From: Pseudorhodoplanes sp.
GTDB lineage: Bacteria > Pseudomonadota > Alphaproteobacteria > Rhizobiales > Xanthobacteraceae
NCBI GenBank assembly: GCA_032027085.1
Contig: JAVSMS010000001.1
Location: 1,380,332 to 1,444,331, forward strand
Length of the DNA stretch: 64,000 nt
Direction of reading: 5' to 3'
The position numbers were made by a program, and so were the translations under genes. The first letter of the stretch is position 1, and every line of letters begins with the position of its first letter. The notes under the pieces are model-generated. The model saw only the letters and a list, made by a program, of their open reading frames with translations. It was not told the DNA's origin and did no database searches. Below, one piece after another: positions 18,518 to 32,073 of this stretch.

Positions 18518-19516
18518 ATGATGCGGCATTTTTCGCGTCGGCGATTCATCTGCATTGCGGCCGCGGCGGCAGGCCTCGAGCTCATGCCGCTCCGGCCGGG
18601 CGCACGCGCGCAAACACCTGTGGCGACCTGGCGGGGCGTGGCGCTGGGCGCGGTCGCCACCATGCAGATCCATCATCCGGATCGCGCCGTCGCCGAGCAT
18701 CTCGTCGAGACCTCCATCCACGAGGTGCGCCGTCTGGAGCGCATCTTCAGCCTGTATCGCGATGATTCTCATCTGTTTGCTCTCAATCGTCGTGGCGTTC
18801 TCGAGGCGCCGCCGCCGGAACTGGTCGAGCTGCTCGGTGAAAGCCGGCGTTACGCGGAGGCGACCGGCGGCGCGTTCGACCCGACCGTGCAGTCCCTCTG
18901 GGCGCTCTATGCCGACCACTTCTCGCGACCGGATGCCGATCCCGGCGGACCGCCTGCGCGCGCAATCGAGACAGCGCTTGGCAAGGTTGGAATCGCGAAG
19001 GTGCTGCTTAGTCCGGACCGGATTGCATTCTTGCGCCAGGGCATGGCGTTGAGCTTGAACGGAATCGCGCAGGGCTACATCACCGACCGTGTCGTCGCCC
19101 TTCTTCGCGGCAACGGGATCGACCACAGCCTGGTCAATATGGGCGAGAGCCGCGCGCTCGGCGCACGCCCCGACGAACGGCCCTGGCAGGTCGGCATCGC
19201 CGATCCGGACCAGCCGGACCGCATCGGCGAGACTCTCGCGATTGTCGATCAGGCCGTCGCGACATCGGGCGGTTATGGATTCCGCTTCGATGCGCAGGGC
19301 CGCTTCAGCCATCTGTTCGATCCGAAGACCGGGCTGTCGCCGAGCCTTTACCGCAGCGTCACGGTCATCGCGCCGCGCGCGACCGCCGCGGATGCGCTCT
19401 CGACGGCATTCAGCAACATGCCGCCCGAAGATATCGAAACCACCCTGAAAGCCATCGGCGGCACGAGCGTTCACCTGACGACCGCAGAGGGGCACCGGAT
19501 GACGCTGAAAACGTGA
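18518..19516 (+). CDS. nosX: NosX, ApbE-type FMN transferase
   Basis: 332 residues from ATG 18518 (or 18521), with AGGAG upstream. A Tat-like signal (SRRRFICIAAAAAG) precedes an ApbE flavin transferase domain: FDPTVQSLWALY, the SLNGIAQGYITDR block and the Mg-binding ATADALSTAF block. NosX attaches FMN to NosR through a Thr in the SGAT motif. It is the last gene of the nos operon. A paralogue, nirX, is at 27562. Confidence 0.92.
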   Translation: MMRHFSRRRFICIAAAAAGLELMPLRPGARAQTPVATWRGVALGAVATMQIHHPDRAVAEHLVETSIHEVRRLERIFSLYRDDSHLFALNRRGVLEAPPPELVELLGESRRYAEATGGAFDPTVQSLWALYADHFSRPDADPGGPPARAIETALGKVGIAKVLLSPDRIAFLRQGMALSLNGIAQGYITDRVVALLRGNGIDHSLVNMGESRALGARPDERPWQVGIADPDQPDRIGETLAIVDQAVATSGGYGFRFDAQGRFSHLFDPKTGLSPSLYRSVTVIAPRATAADALSTAFSNMPPEDIETTLKAIGGTSVHLTTAEGHRMTLKT

Positions 19517-19582
19517 TCCGGCTGCAGCAGACGCAGTTCAATTATGGAACTGCGAGGCCGCGGGGCATCAGCACGCGATCAT

Positions 19583-19981
19583 CTATCTGCCAATGATCAA
19601 TACCCAATAATACGTGCCATTTCGTGATACGGCGTGCGCCAACCCCTTGCAGCCGGGCAACCGCATGTTCGCCGCATGGCGAGGTGAGGCTTGCCATTGC
19701 GCCAGCGTTTTCAACTTGCTCGAATATCCCATCGCAACGTTCTCGGCTCTTGCGCCTCGCGCAGCGCGCTTTGCAAACCCGGCGTGATCAAGCCTTTCGC
19801 GGCGCGCCATATCTTGTGCGTGCTCCTGTGCCAGACTTTGCACGACGCGACATGATGTGACGCCGGCACTCGAATGCGCAAAGCCATCGAGAACAAGCAC
19901 GAAGACGGCACCTGTAATGATCGCACTTGCATTCACGACGGAGCTCCATTGGATTCGACGGCGACGATGTGGTGATCCCAT
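19583..19981 (-). CDS. CAP (SCP/PR-1) domain protein
   Basis: 132 residues with an N-terminal hydrophobic export segment and a short CAP domain. The four signature blocks are seen: EHAQDMARRERLDH, RAENVAMGY, WQASPRHAANM and the C-terminal GTYYWVLIIG. Many bacterial CAP proteins are secreted and of unknown activity. The gene is isolated between nosX and the nuclease fusion and points leftward. Confidence 0.75.
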   Translation of the reverse strand: MGSPHRRRRIQWSSVVNASAIITGAVFVLVLDGFAHSSAGVTSCRVVQSLAQEHAQDMARRERLDHAGFAKRAARGARAENVAMGYSSKLKTLAQWQASPRHAANMRLPGCKGLAHAVSRNGTYYWVLIIGR

Positions 19982-20212
19982 TCTGCGTCATCATTGAGGC
20001 GTTTCCGTCAGAACAAGTCCTGAAAGAACGATAGAAGGCGCCGATGGAGGAAAACCGGCGCGGCATGAATGAGAAAATAGCGCAACCCTCGACGTGACAG
20101 CCTTCCTTGATAACCGTCGCTTTGACCTCGCCGTCCAGGACCTGCGGCAGGTTCGGCCTGCTGCATCAACGCTTGCTTCAAGCGGTCCGAATACACGGCC
20201 TGGCATGCGCGC

Positions 20213-21877
20213 CTAGAACACTGCTTCTTCGAGCCTGCGGGCCAGTTGCTGCAGGCCCCATTCCCGGGCAAGCGCAGCCGCTTTCGCCCAGGTGGGCTTT
20301 TGATTCCGCAAGGATGGAATCGGCGCGGAAGCGTCCATCGTGGCAATGGAGCGATAAAGCCGTAGCTCTTTCTTGTAAGCGGCAAAACGGCCTGCCTTGA
20401 GGGCTGCTTCCAGGCTCCCGTGCTTGCGCAGGATTTCAGCAGCACTTCCCGCCCCCACGCCCGGAGCGCCGGGGATTTTGTCGGAAGGATCGCCACGCAG
20501 AGCAATGAAATCCGGAACCTGCTTGGGCTCGACCCCGTAACGTTCGCGAACTTCGGCCGGGCCGATGCGATGGATCACACCCGCTCCCGCCGGGTAAAGA
20601 ATGGTTGTCTTGCCTGACGCAAGCTGGAAGGTGTCACGGTCGCCGGATGCCACGAGCGCGGTGTTGCCGCGTCGTTCTTCCCGCCGCACGGCGGCAGCAA
20701 GGAAATCGTCGGCTTCGAAGCCGGGCGCCTTGGCATTGGCAAGTCCGCAAGCCGCGACGAATTCCGGCAAGCGGTCAAGTTGCTCGACGAGCGCTTTGTC
20801 AAAGCGACGGCCGCCCTGGTAAGCCGGCAAGGCCTTGTGCCGGTAGGTCGGCGCGGTAAGTGTGTCCCATGCGACCAGGACCGCGCGCGGTCGTTCCTCA
20901 TTGTAGAGACGCAGGAGGAAGTTGGCAAAGCCGAGGATCGCATTGCCGCCATTGCCGTCGGTGCGGCGAATGGTCTTGGGCAACGCGTGGTAGGAACGGT
21001 GCGCGAAGGAATCGCCGTCGATGATGAGCGTCGGGCGCAAGTTGCCTTTTGATTGAGCGGGCGTCGCACCGACCTTGGCCGCGGGTTGTCGTCGTTTCCG
21101 TGCTGTCATGTCCAACGTCGCCCAAACCGGCGCGTGATCGCTCGCATTGTGCCTGCCGCGCACTGACCGGTCTACGCCCGCGGCAACCAGCCGCCTGGCG
21201 AGGTCGGAGCTGACAAGAATGAAATCGAGGCGAAGTCCGGCGTCGCGTTGCCAGCGATTGCGCATGTAGTCCCAGAAGCTGTACATCGGCTTGTCTGGGT
21301 GCAGCATGCGCACTGCATCAGTCCATCCCTGCTTCATCAGACGCTGGAATGCGGCGCGGCTCTCCGGCTGTAGCAGCGCATCGTTCTTCCAGCTTTTGCT
21401 GGGGTAGATATCACCGTCGGTCGGAACGACGTTGAAGTCACCAACCAGTGCGACCGGCACTTTGGCCTTGATGAGTGTGCCGGCGTGTTTGATGAGCCGC
21501 TCGAACCACACCCGCTTGTAGTCGAATTTGGGGCCGGGCTGCGGATTGCCGTTGGGGAGGTAAAGGCAGGCGACAATGATGCCGTTCACGGCGGCTTCGA
21601 TATAGCGGCTCTGCTTGTCACCGGGATCGCCGGGAAGTTCGGTCCGCGTGACAACCGGCTCGCCTCCTCGGCTCAGGATGGCCACGCCGTTCCAGCTCTT
21701 TTCTCCACGCCAGAAGGCCTGATAGCCGGCGCGGCGCATCTCATCAGCCGGGAAGTCGGCGTGACTGGTCTTGAGTTCCTGCAAACAAACGACGTCGGGC
21801 TCCGCCGCGCGCAGCCACGACAGCAGATTTGGCAAGCGCTTGCGCACATTGTTGATATTGAAGGTGGCGACCTTCAT
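20213..21877 (-). CDS. fusion of exonuclease III (XthA-like) and FEN-type 5'-3' exonuclease
   Basis: 554 residues in one uninterrupted frame. Residues 1-257 are an ExoIII/AP endonuclease domain: NINNVRKRL, VCLQELK (catalytic Glu), GDFNVVPTDGD and the C-terminal SDHAPVWATL. A basic linker (258-281) leads to a DNA polymerase I-like 5'-3' exonuclease (282-554): IIDGDSFAHRSYHALP, GFEADDFLAA, SGDRDTFQLA and the helix-hairpin-helix GDPSDKIPGAPGVG. All visible catalytic acids are kept in both halves. This would couple AP-site incision or 3' trimming with flap removal in base-excision repair; the coupling is inference. Confidence 0.9.
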   Translation of the reverse strand: MKVATFNINNVRKRLPNLLSWLRAAEPDVVCLQELKTSHADFPADEMRRAGYQAFWRGEKSWNGVAILSRGGEPVVTRTELPGDPGDKQSRYIEAAVNGIIVACLYLPNGNPQPGPKFDYKRVWFERLIKHAGTLIKAKVPVALVGDFNVVPTDGDIYPSKSWKNDALLQPESRAAFQRLMKQGWTDAVRMLHPDKPMYSFWDYMRNRWQRDAGLRLDFILVSSDLARRLVAAGVDRSVRGRHNASDHAPVWATLDMTARKRRQPAAKVGATPAQSKGNLRPTLIIDGDSFAHRSYHALPKTIRRTDGNGGNAILGFANFLLRLYNEERPRAVLVAWDTLTAPTYRHKALPAYQGGRRFDKALVEQLDRLPEFVAACGLANAKAPGFEADDFLAAAVRREERRGNTALVASGDRDTFQLASGKTTILYPAGAGVIHRIGPAEVRERYGVEPKQVPDFIALRGDPSDKIPGAPGVGAGSAAEILRKHGSLEAALKAGRFAAYKKELRLYRSIATMDASAPIPSLRNQKPTWAKAAALAREWGLQQLARRLEEAVF

Positions 21878-22047
21878 GCCGCTTGCGCCGCGCTCAAGGA
21901 CTACGACAAACGCCTGAATTCGGGCGTGGTTCCGATGTCCTCTGCAAACGAGCCAGACCTGCGGCTCTCTGGACGGAACGAAACCCGCTCCAGCCTGCTT
22001 TAAGGTCCGTGGCTCGCTGATGTGTGGCGCGTAGAAGGAGCCGGAGA

Positions 22048-22281
22048 ATGAAGGACGCCCTCCTTGCCCTGATTGAAGCCGTCCGGATCGCCCGGCTGGA
22101 AATCGAGTGCTATCGCGATCCGCGTTGCCGTGCTTCGGCCGAGTGGACCGTGAACCGGCTCGGTGAGCTCCTGATGGACGAGGATGTCAGCAAAGCGATG
22201 CGCGTGCTTGCGCCGGATTCGGAGAGTCCATCCGTCGTTCCTGATCCGGCAGTCAAGGCGCGGCAGTTTCTAGAGTCGTAG
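22048..22281 (+). CDS. small hypothetical protein
   Basis: 77 residues. ATG 22048 has AAGGAG 9 bases upstream. Predicted mostly helical with two Cys (IECYRDPRCRASAEW) and an acidic C-terminal half; no known domain. It stands alone between the divergent nuclease fusion and the patatin gene. The 170-bp gap before it shows no other feature. Confidence 0.65.
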   Translation: MKDALLALIEAVRIARLEIECYRDPRCRASAEWTVNRLGELLMDEDVSKAMRVLAPDSESPSVVPDPAVKARQFLES

Positions 22282-22417
22282 CCCCTCTGTCTTCCATCGA
22301 CATCCCCGAGACAGCCCGTTCCGACATGCGCCGACCGGCCGTTCCATCATCTTTTGAACATAGCGACAAACAACGTCGCGGACCTTGAACTAGAACAGCC
22401 AATGGGAGCATTCCACG

Positions 22418-23398
22418 ATGTCGCAGCAGGCCGCGGTCGTCTTCGCCGGCGGCGTCGGACTTGGTGCTTACCAGGGCGGCGCCTATGAGGCATTGTCCAA
22501 ATCCAGCCAGTTCAATGCCGATTGGCTGGCTGGCTCGTCGGTTGGCGCAATAAACGCAGCTCTCATTGCGGGAAATCCCCCTGCACGGCGAGTGTCCGCA
22601 TTGCGCGAGTTCTGGTCCGCCAGCAACTTTCCTGCGTCGTTTGAGATCGGTCCATCTCTCCACATTCAGAGTTGGATGACAGTGATATCCACGCGCCTCT
22701 TTGGCGCGGCTGGCCATTTCACTCCCCGGCTTCGTTTGAATCCATTCGACCGGTTTCAAAGCTTCTACGACCTGGAGCCGACGCACCGACGGGTGGAGCG
22801 ATTGCTCGATTTTGATCTGCTCAATCGAGGCGACATCCGGGTCAGCATTGCGACAACCGATATAGAATCCGGAGAACTGGTAACGTTCGATACCGCCGCC
22901 GGAGACAAGCTTAATGCCGATCATTTGCTCGCCAGTTGTGGCTTTCTACCCGAATTTGCCCCTGTCGAGATTGGCTCACGGCTCCTGGGCGATGGAGGAC
23001 TCTATGCAAATGCCCCTGTGGAAATCGTGCTCACAGAAGATACTGAGCGTACAGTCTTTGTGATCGATCTCTTTGCAAGTGACGGATCGCGTCCAACAAG
23101 CCTCGAATCGTCTCTGGAGCGAAAGAACGATTTGTTCTTTGGCAACCAGACCCTCCGCGTGCTCGATGCTTACTGCCGCCAAAAACAGGATCCGTGGACA
23201 ATATTCTATCTGAGCCATCGGGCCAGCAAGCACGATGCTGGGCCAGAGAAGACGTTCAACTATTCCAGACACAGTCTGCGGGATAGATGGGCAGCAGGCT
23301 ATCTCGACATGGAGGCTGCGTTGCAGCAAGCCACGTCGCCTGACGCTGCCGCCGGGCTGCACATTGTGCGGAGGCGCAATCACCCAAGGGAAAAATGA
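22418..23398 (+). CDS. patatin-like phospholipase
   Basis: 326 residues without a signal peptide. The oxyanion loop GGVGLGAYQGG is near residue 10, the nucleophile Ser is in GSSVG (about residue 42) and the catalytic Asp is in GDGGLYANAP (about 190). The Ser-Asp dyad is therefore complete. Proteins of this family hydrolyse acyl chains of phospholipids; the physiological substrate is unknown. GGGAG precedes the start. The gene has its own terminator at 23469. Confidence 0.9.
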   Translation: MSQQAAVVFAGGVGLGAYQGGAYEALSKSSQFNADWLAGSSVGAINAALIAGNPPARRVSALREFWSASNFPASFEIGPSLHIQSWMTVISTRLFGAAGHFTPRLRLNPFDRFQSFYDLEPTHRRVERLLDFDLLNRGDIRVSIATTDIESGELVTFDTAAGDKLNADHLLASCGFLPEFAPVEIGSRLLGDGGLYANAPVEIVLTEDTERTVFVIDLFASDGSRPTSLESSLERKNDLFFGNQTLRVLDAYCRQKQDPWTIFYLSHRASKHDAGPEKTFNYSRHSLRDRWAAGYLDMEAALQQATSPDAAAGLHIVRRRNHPREK

Positions 23399-23468
23399 CG
23401 GTAGTAAATTGAGAGTGTTAGTGCAGGATTTGCTCACCCGGCCCGGAGATGCGGCGAGCCGTTGCGAC

Positions 23469-23510
23469 AAACGACCCCCGGAAAGCCGCAAAGCTTTCCG
23501 GGGGTCGTTT
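23469..23510. terminator. strong hairpin terminator, probably bidirectional
   Basis: A perfect 18-bp stem with a 6-nt loop, ending in TTT on the + strand and starting with AAA, so it can stop both the patatin transcript and the convergent nirS transcript. Confidence 0.85.
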
Positions 23511-23551
23511 CTGGACCAGACGAAGGCCGATCTAGGCTCAGCCGTATGCGG

Positions 23552-27561
<4,010 letters not shown>

Positions 27562-27572
<11 letters not shown>

Positions 27573-28560
27573 GAGCGTGACCCGGCGCCGCGCCATCTCC
27601 ATCTTTGCCTCGGGTGCTGCAAGCCTGGTTGCGTCGCGCGCGCGGGCGGACGAGTTGCACGAATGGCGCGGCATCGCCATGGGTGCCGACGCCCGCATCA
27701 CCTTCAGCGGCGTTCCGGCGAGTGCGGCGCAGACCGCAGCCGATCTTGCCGCGGTCGAAATCGAGCGGCTCGAGCAGGCGTTGAGCCTGTTCCGTTCCGG
27801 CTCCGAAATCTGCCGGTTAAACCGGGACAAGGTGCTGACGCATCCGAGCGCCGATTTCCGCTCCGCCCTGTTGCTGGCGCAGTCGCTGGCCGCATCCAGT
27901 GGCGGCCTGTTCGATCCAACCGTACAGGCGCTGTGGGAGGCGCATGTCGACTGGTTCGCCGCGCACCCGGACGCGCCGCTGCCGCCGGAGGCGGTGATCG
28001 CCGCGGCGCGGCGGGCGGTGGACTGGCGCCGCATGTCGGTCTCGGGGCAAGCCGTACGACTTGGCGTAGACCAGCGCATCACGTTGAACGGGCTCGGCCA
28101 AGGCTATGTCACTGACCGGGTCGCGGCATTGTTGCGCGCGCGGGGTTTCGCGCATGTGCTGATCGACCTCGGCGAGCAATGCGCGCTCGGGGCGCAGGCC
28201 GACGGCAAACCGTGGGTAGTCGCGCGCGAGGGCGGCGCGCCGATCGCGCTGCGCGACGGCGGGCTCGCGACCTCCGAAGGCACAGGCTGTGTCTTGGGCG
28301 CACAGGGCGCTGCACATCACCTTTTCGATCCGCGCAGCGGCCGCAGCGCGCGTCACTGGCGGCGTATCACCGTGCATCATCGTCACGCGGCGGTGGCCGA
28401 CGCGCTGTCGACGGCCCTCTACGCTGCAAGGCCGCAGGAGATGGCGGTGATCGTCGCGAAATTTCCCGGCGTCATGGTCTGGGCGACCGACCAGAGCGGG
28501 CGAGAGCGAATTTATGCGGCACCGCCGGTGCACGGCGCGGCGACTACTCCGGCAGGCTAA
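27562..28560 (+). CDS. nirX: NirX, ApbE-type FMN transferase
   Basis: 332 residues. ATG 27562 overlaps the end of nirI by 11 bp. A Tat-like start (TRRRAISIFASGAAS) leads into an ApbE domain with FDPTVQALWEAH, TLNGLGQGYVTDR and AAVADALSTALY. It probably flavinylates NirI, as NosX does NosR. It ends 15 bp from the convergent cbiX end. Confidence 0.9.
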
Positions 28561-28575
28561 GCGGCCGGAGGGACG

Positions 28576-29349
28576 TCACGCTTGCAGCGCGCGTTGCAGG
28601 CCATCGGCAACCACATCGCTGATTCCCCGCCAGCCGCCGACATGGCCAGCGAAGGCGATGGTGCGGCCCGGCAGCGAGGCCAGAAGCCTGGGCAGATCGA
28701 TGCGCGCATGCAGGCCGTGCCCGACAAACATCCCGACCACGACCGCAGGCCCCGGATGCGACTCCAGCACCTCCCCCAGCGTCGGCGGCTCATCGAGATA
28801 GGCGCCCGTGACGGCGACGAAGGGCGTCAAGGCTCTCAGCCGGTCCATCACCATCTCGGTCGCGCGGCGCGACGCATTGCCCCGCTTCGATCCATGCGCG
28901 ACGAGGATGAGCGCCGTTTGCGCCGGCGCAAGACCCTGTCCGCAGGCCGCCGCTTCCGCCTTGGCAGCGATGAGGTTCGCCAGCGCCGGTTCGGCGCCGA
29001 GCGGCGGCAGGACCGTGATAACGCGCCCCGGGCGGCCTGCCTCGGCGGCCGTTCGCAAGGAACTGACTGCGATGCGCAGGAAATGTCCGTCCGCCATGAA
29101 CAGCGGATAGGCAAGGATGCGGTCTGCGGTCAGCGTCTGCAGGGCCTGCGGAATCTGCGGCGTGCCTGCAATGAATCCGACGCGCGTCTCGGCAGCGAGG
29201 TTGCGGCTTGCGATATCGGCGACGAGTCGCGTGACGTCATCGTTGCTTTGCCCGTCGAGGCGTTCGCCATGCGCGAGCAGCAGCAGGCCCGCTTGCGTCT
29301 GCGGCCGGCTCAGTGGCTCGTTCCTTCGGAGAAGGTGATCTTGTTCCAC
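28576..29349 (-). CDS. cbiX: CbiX-type sirohydrochlorin chelatase, two-domain form
   Basis: 257 residues from GTG 29349, 40 bp inside nirN; no later ATG fits. Two tandem CbiX repeats are visible: LLLLAHGER near residue 20 and LILVAHGSK near 145, each with the metal-site His. CbiX/SirB proteins insert Co or Fe into sirohydrochlorin. At the end of a haem d1 operon, iron insertion to give sirohaem, the d1 precursor, is the natural role. This is inferred from context. Confidence 0.85.
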   Translation of the reverse strand: MEQDHLLRRNEPLSRPQTQAGLLLLAHGERLDGQSNDDVTRLVADIASRNLAAETRVGFIAGTPQIPQALQTLTADRILAYPLFMADGHFLRIAVSSLRTAAEAGRPGRVITVLPPLGAEPALANLIAAKAEAAACGQGLAPAQTALILVAHGSKRGNASRRATEMVMDRLRALTPFVAVTGAYLDEPPTLGEVLESHPGPAVVVGMFVGHGLHARIDLPRLLASLPGRTIAFAGHVGGWRGISDVVADGLQRALQA

Positions 29350-30869
29350 ACGTTATATTTGCCTGAAGGCCGCGACATTGGAATGCGCTTGACCTCGTTG
29401 AAGGTCTCCGCGTCGTAGACGATGAGCGCCCCATCCGTTTCCCAGACCGAGACGAGGGCATGACGGCCGGTCTTATCGAACTCGACATGGGCTGCGGTCT
29501 TGCCCGGCATCGGTGTCAGCTTGCGGACGACTTCGAGACTGCGCTTGTCGATGATCGTGAGCGTATCCTTGGTCGGCCCGAGCATGCCGTCGGTCCACGC
29601 ATAGGGGCTGTTCTCGTGGCTGCGCATGAAGAAGCCCGGCCCCGGCGTTTCGATCACCTTCAGCACCGACCAGTCCTGCATGTCGAAGACGCTGATGCGG
29701 CCCGCCTTCAGATGCGGCGTCGCCATAACCGGACGCTTGTTCCAGAGCCAAGCGATGCCGGAGCCGAGATGCGGCAGGCCGGGCAGTTCGAGCTGCTTCA
29801 CGTCGCGCCCGACATTCAGGTTGACGACCACCGCCCTGCCTTCGCGCGCTGATCCGACCAGATTTCGGTAGGGTGGATCGAAGAAAAAATCGTCAATCGG
29901 CTCCGGCACCGCGATGCGGCGCAATGCAAACAACCCCTGCGACGACGGCAGCGCCTCGACCATGCCTTTCTCGTGGGAATGAACGAGGCCGGAATAGACC
30001 GGCGGCGCGGCTGGATCGGTGGCGATCTCCCAGATTTCCGGCACGTCCTTGAGCGCGGCGATGAAGGAATTGCGCGGGTGCGCCTGATAGACGGCGGAGA
30101 CGCGCGAGGACTTGCCGTCGCGGCTCTTCACCTCGAACACCTTCTCCACCGAGAGGTCATCGGCCGACAGGATAACGAGGCTGTGCGGCAGATAGTTCGC
30201 GACCGCAACATGCTTGCCGTCTCTCGATAGTGCGATGTTGCGCGAATTGATGCCGGCACGCACCTCGGCGAGGGTGGTGAGCGTCCATAGATCGTATTTC
30301 GTCACCCAGCCATCACGCGACATGAAGAACACGAAACGGCCGTCGGGCGTGAATTTTGGACCGCCATGCAGGGCAAAGCGTGTCTGAAAGCGCGTGAGCG
30401 GCTCGAAACGGTCGCCGTCGAGGATGGTCGCGTGATGGTCTCCCGTCTCGACCACGACGAACAGGTTCATCGGGTCGGAATTGTGCTTCGGCCTGTCAAT
30501 CGCCTCGGCCTTGGCGTGGATGGCGCGCGTTTCGGATATCTCGCGCTCGCCCCAGACGGGAACCGCGGCGAGCGGTGTCGAGATGTATCTGGCCAGCGCG
30601 GCGATTTCGTCCTTGGAAAGCGTTTGCGCAAAGGGCGGCATCCGCGTGGCGTTACGCCCGTCGGCGATCACGGAAACCGTGCGCGGTCCCATCAGCCGCC
30701 CAAGCGCCTCGGGCAGCAGCGCGGGTCCCATGCCGCCGAACCGGTCGGCGCCGTGGCAGGAGGCGCAATGCGTCGCATAGAGCGCCGCCGCATCGGGCTC
30801 GGCCGCCGCGGGCGTCGCGACCAGCATCAGCGCCACGCAGGCGAGTTCAGCCAGTCCGGCGCGCTTCAT
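29310..30869 (-). CDS. nirN: NirN, cytochrome c/d1 dehydrogenase of haem d1 synthesis
   Basis: 519 residues. A signal peptide (CVALMLVATPAAA) is followed by a c-haem motif CASCH and a d1-type beta-propeller related to NirS but shorter. NirN makes the final acrylate double bond of haem d1 and hands the cofactor to NirS in the periplasm. It overlaps nirJ by 23 bp and cbiX by 40 bp. The single CXXCH and the order nirJ-nirN separate it from nirF. Confidence 0.92.
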   Translation of the reverse strand: MKRAGLAELACVALMLVATPAAAEPDAAALYATHCASCHGADRFGGMGPALLPEALGRLMGPRTVSVIADGRNATRMPPFAQTLSKDEIAALARYISTPLAAVPVWGEREISETRAIHAKAEAIDRPKHNSDPMNLFVVVETGDHHATILDGDRFEPLTRFQTRFALHGGPKFTPDGRFVFFMSRDGWVTKYDLWTLTTLAEVRAGINSRNIALSRDGKHVAVANYLPHSLVILSADDLSVEKVFEVKSRDGKSSRVSAVYQAHPRNSFIAALKDVPEIWEIATDPAAPPVYSGLVHSHEKGMVEALPSSQGLFALRRIAVPEPIDDFFFDPPYRNLVGSAREGRAVVVNLNVGRDVKQLELPGLPHLGSGIAWLWNKRPVMATPHLKAGRISVFDMQDWSVLKVIETPGPGFFMRSHENSPYAWTDGMLGPTKDTLTIIDKRSLEVVRKLTPMPGKTAAHVEFDKTGRHALVSVWETDGALIVYDAETFNEVKRIPMSRPSGKYNVWNKITFSEGTSH

Positions 30870-32055
30870 GACGAAGTCCTCGATAGGGTGTGACGGTCAC
30901 GCGCGAACCCGGCGCGCTGAGGCCGATCTCGCCATCGCTCAGATAGCAGCCGGGATCCTCGGCCCATGGGTCGCCAGTGATGCGCAGCGCGCGCACCCGC
31001 GTATTGCCGCCGCAGATGTCGAAATAATTGCAGAGACCGCAGCGTCCGCCGATCCGGCGCGGATGCGCTTTCAGTCCGGCCATGATCGGGTCGGACAGGT
31101 CTGTCCAAATCTGCGAGAACGGCCGCTCCCGCACATTGCCGAGCTTGTAGTGCCACCACATGGTGTCGGGATGCACGTCGCCGAGATTGTCTATATTGGC
31201 GACGTTGACGCCCGACGAATTTCCGCCCCATTGCACGAGCTTGGCGCGCAGATGCGCGACGCGCTCCGGCATCGTGCGCTCTGCCCAGTGCAGGAGATAG
31301 ATTGCATCGGCGTCGTTATTTCCGGTGACCACCTCCACGTCCTGCTCTTCCTTCGTCCAGGCCCAGGCGCGCGCGATCAGGGTGTCCATCGCCCCTCGCG
31401 TCGCCTCCCAGGTGGCGTCGTCGCCACGATTCTTGTTGCCGCGGCCGGCATAGACGAGATGCGAGAGATAGAATTTCGAAAAATTCTCGCGCTCGACGAG
31501 ATCGAGCAGCGCCGGCAGTTCGGCGACATTGTCCTCGGTCATGGTGAAGCGCACGCCGACCTTCACGCCGCGGTCGCGCAGGAGACGCAGCGCAGCGAGC
31601 GCCGCATCATACGCGCCATCCTTGCGGCGGAAGCGGTCATGCGTTGCGCCGATGCCGTCGAGTGAGATGCCGACATAATCGTAGCCCGCGTCGCGGATGC
31701 GGTCGGCGAGCGATGCGTCGATCAGGGTGCCGTTGGTCGAGAGCCCGACATAGAAGCCCATGCTCTTGGCGCGCGCCGAAATCTCAAAAATGTCCGGCCG
31801 CAACAGGGGCTCGCCACCGGATAGGATCAACACCGGCACGCGGAAGGTCTTCAGGTCATCCATGACCCGAAAAACCTCCTCGCGCGTCAACTCGCCGGCA
31901 AAGTCGCAGTCGGCGGAGATTGAGTAGCAATGCTTGCAGGCAAGATTGCAGCGGCGGATCAGATTCCAGATCACCACCGGTCCGGGCGGCTTGCGCGCGG
32001 GTCCGGACGGACCTGGTTCTATCAGTTCGCGCAGGTAATGCGTCAGGCGGAACAT
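30847..32055 (-). CDS. nirJ: NirJ, radical SAM enzyme of haem d1 synthesis
   Basis: 402 residues. The radical SAM cluster motif is CNLACKHC (about residue 36), with SGGEPLLRPD after it. A C-terminal SPASM-like Cys set (CGLCNYFDICGG) binds a second cluster. NirJ replaces two propionates of didecarboxysirohaem by oxo groups. It lies 18 bp after nirH. Confidence 0.94.
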   Translation of the reverse strand: MFRLTHYLRELIEPGPSGPARKPPGPVVIWNLIRRCNLACKHCYSISADCDFAGELTREEVFRVMDDLKTFRVPVLILSGGEPLLRPDIFEISARAKSMGFYVGLSTNGTLIDASLADRIRDAGYDYVGISLDGIGATHDRFRRKDGAYDAALAALRLLRDRGVKVGVRFTMTEDNVAELPALLDLVERENFSKFYLSHLVYAGRGNKNRGDDATWEATRGAMDTLIARAWAWTKEEQDVEVVTGNNDADAIYLLHWAERTMPERVAHLRAKLVQWGGNSSGVNVANIDNLGDVHPDTMWWHYKLGNVRERPFSQIWTDLSDPIMAGLKAHPRRIGGRCGLCNYFDICGGNTRVRALRITGDPWAEDPGCYLSDGEIGLSAPGSRVTVTPYRGLRHEARRTG

Positions 32056-32073
32056 GAAACGATCTCCGATCCG

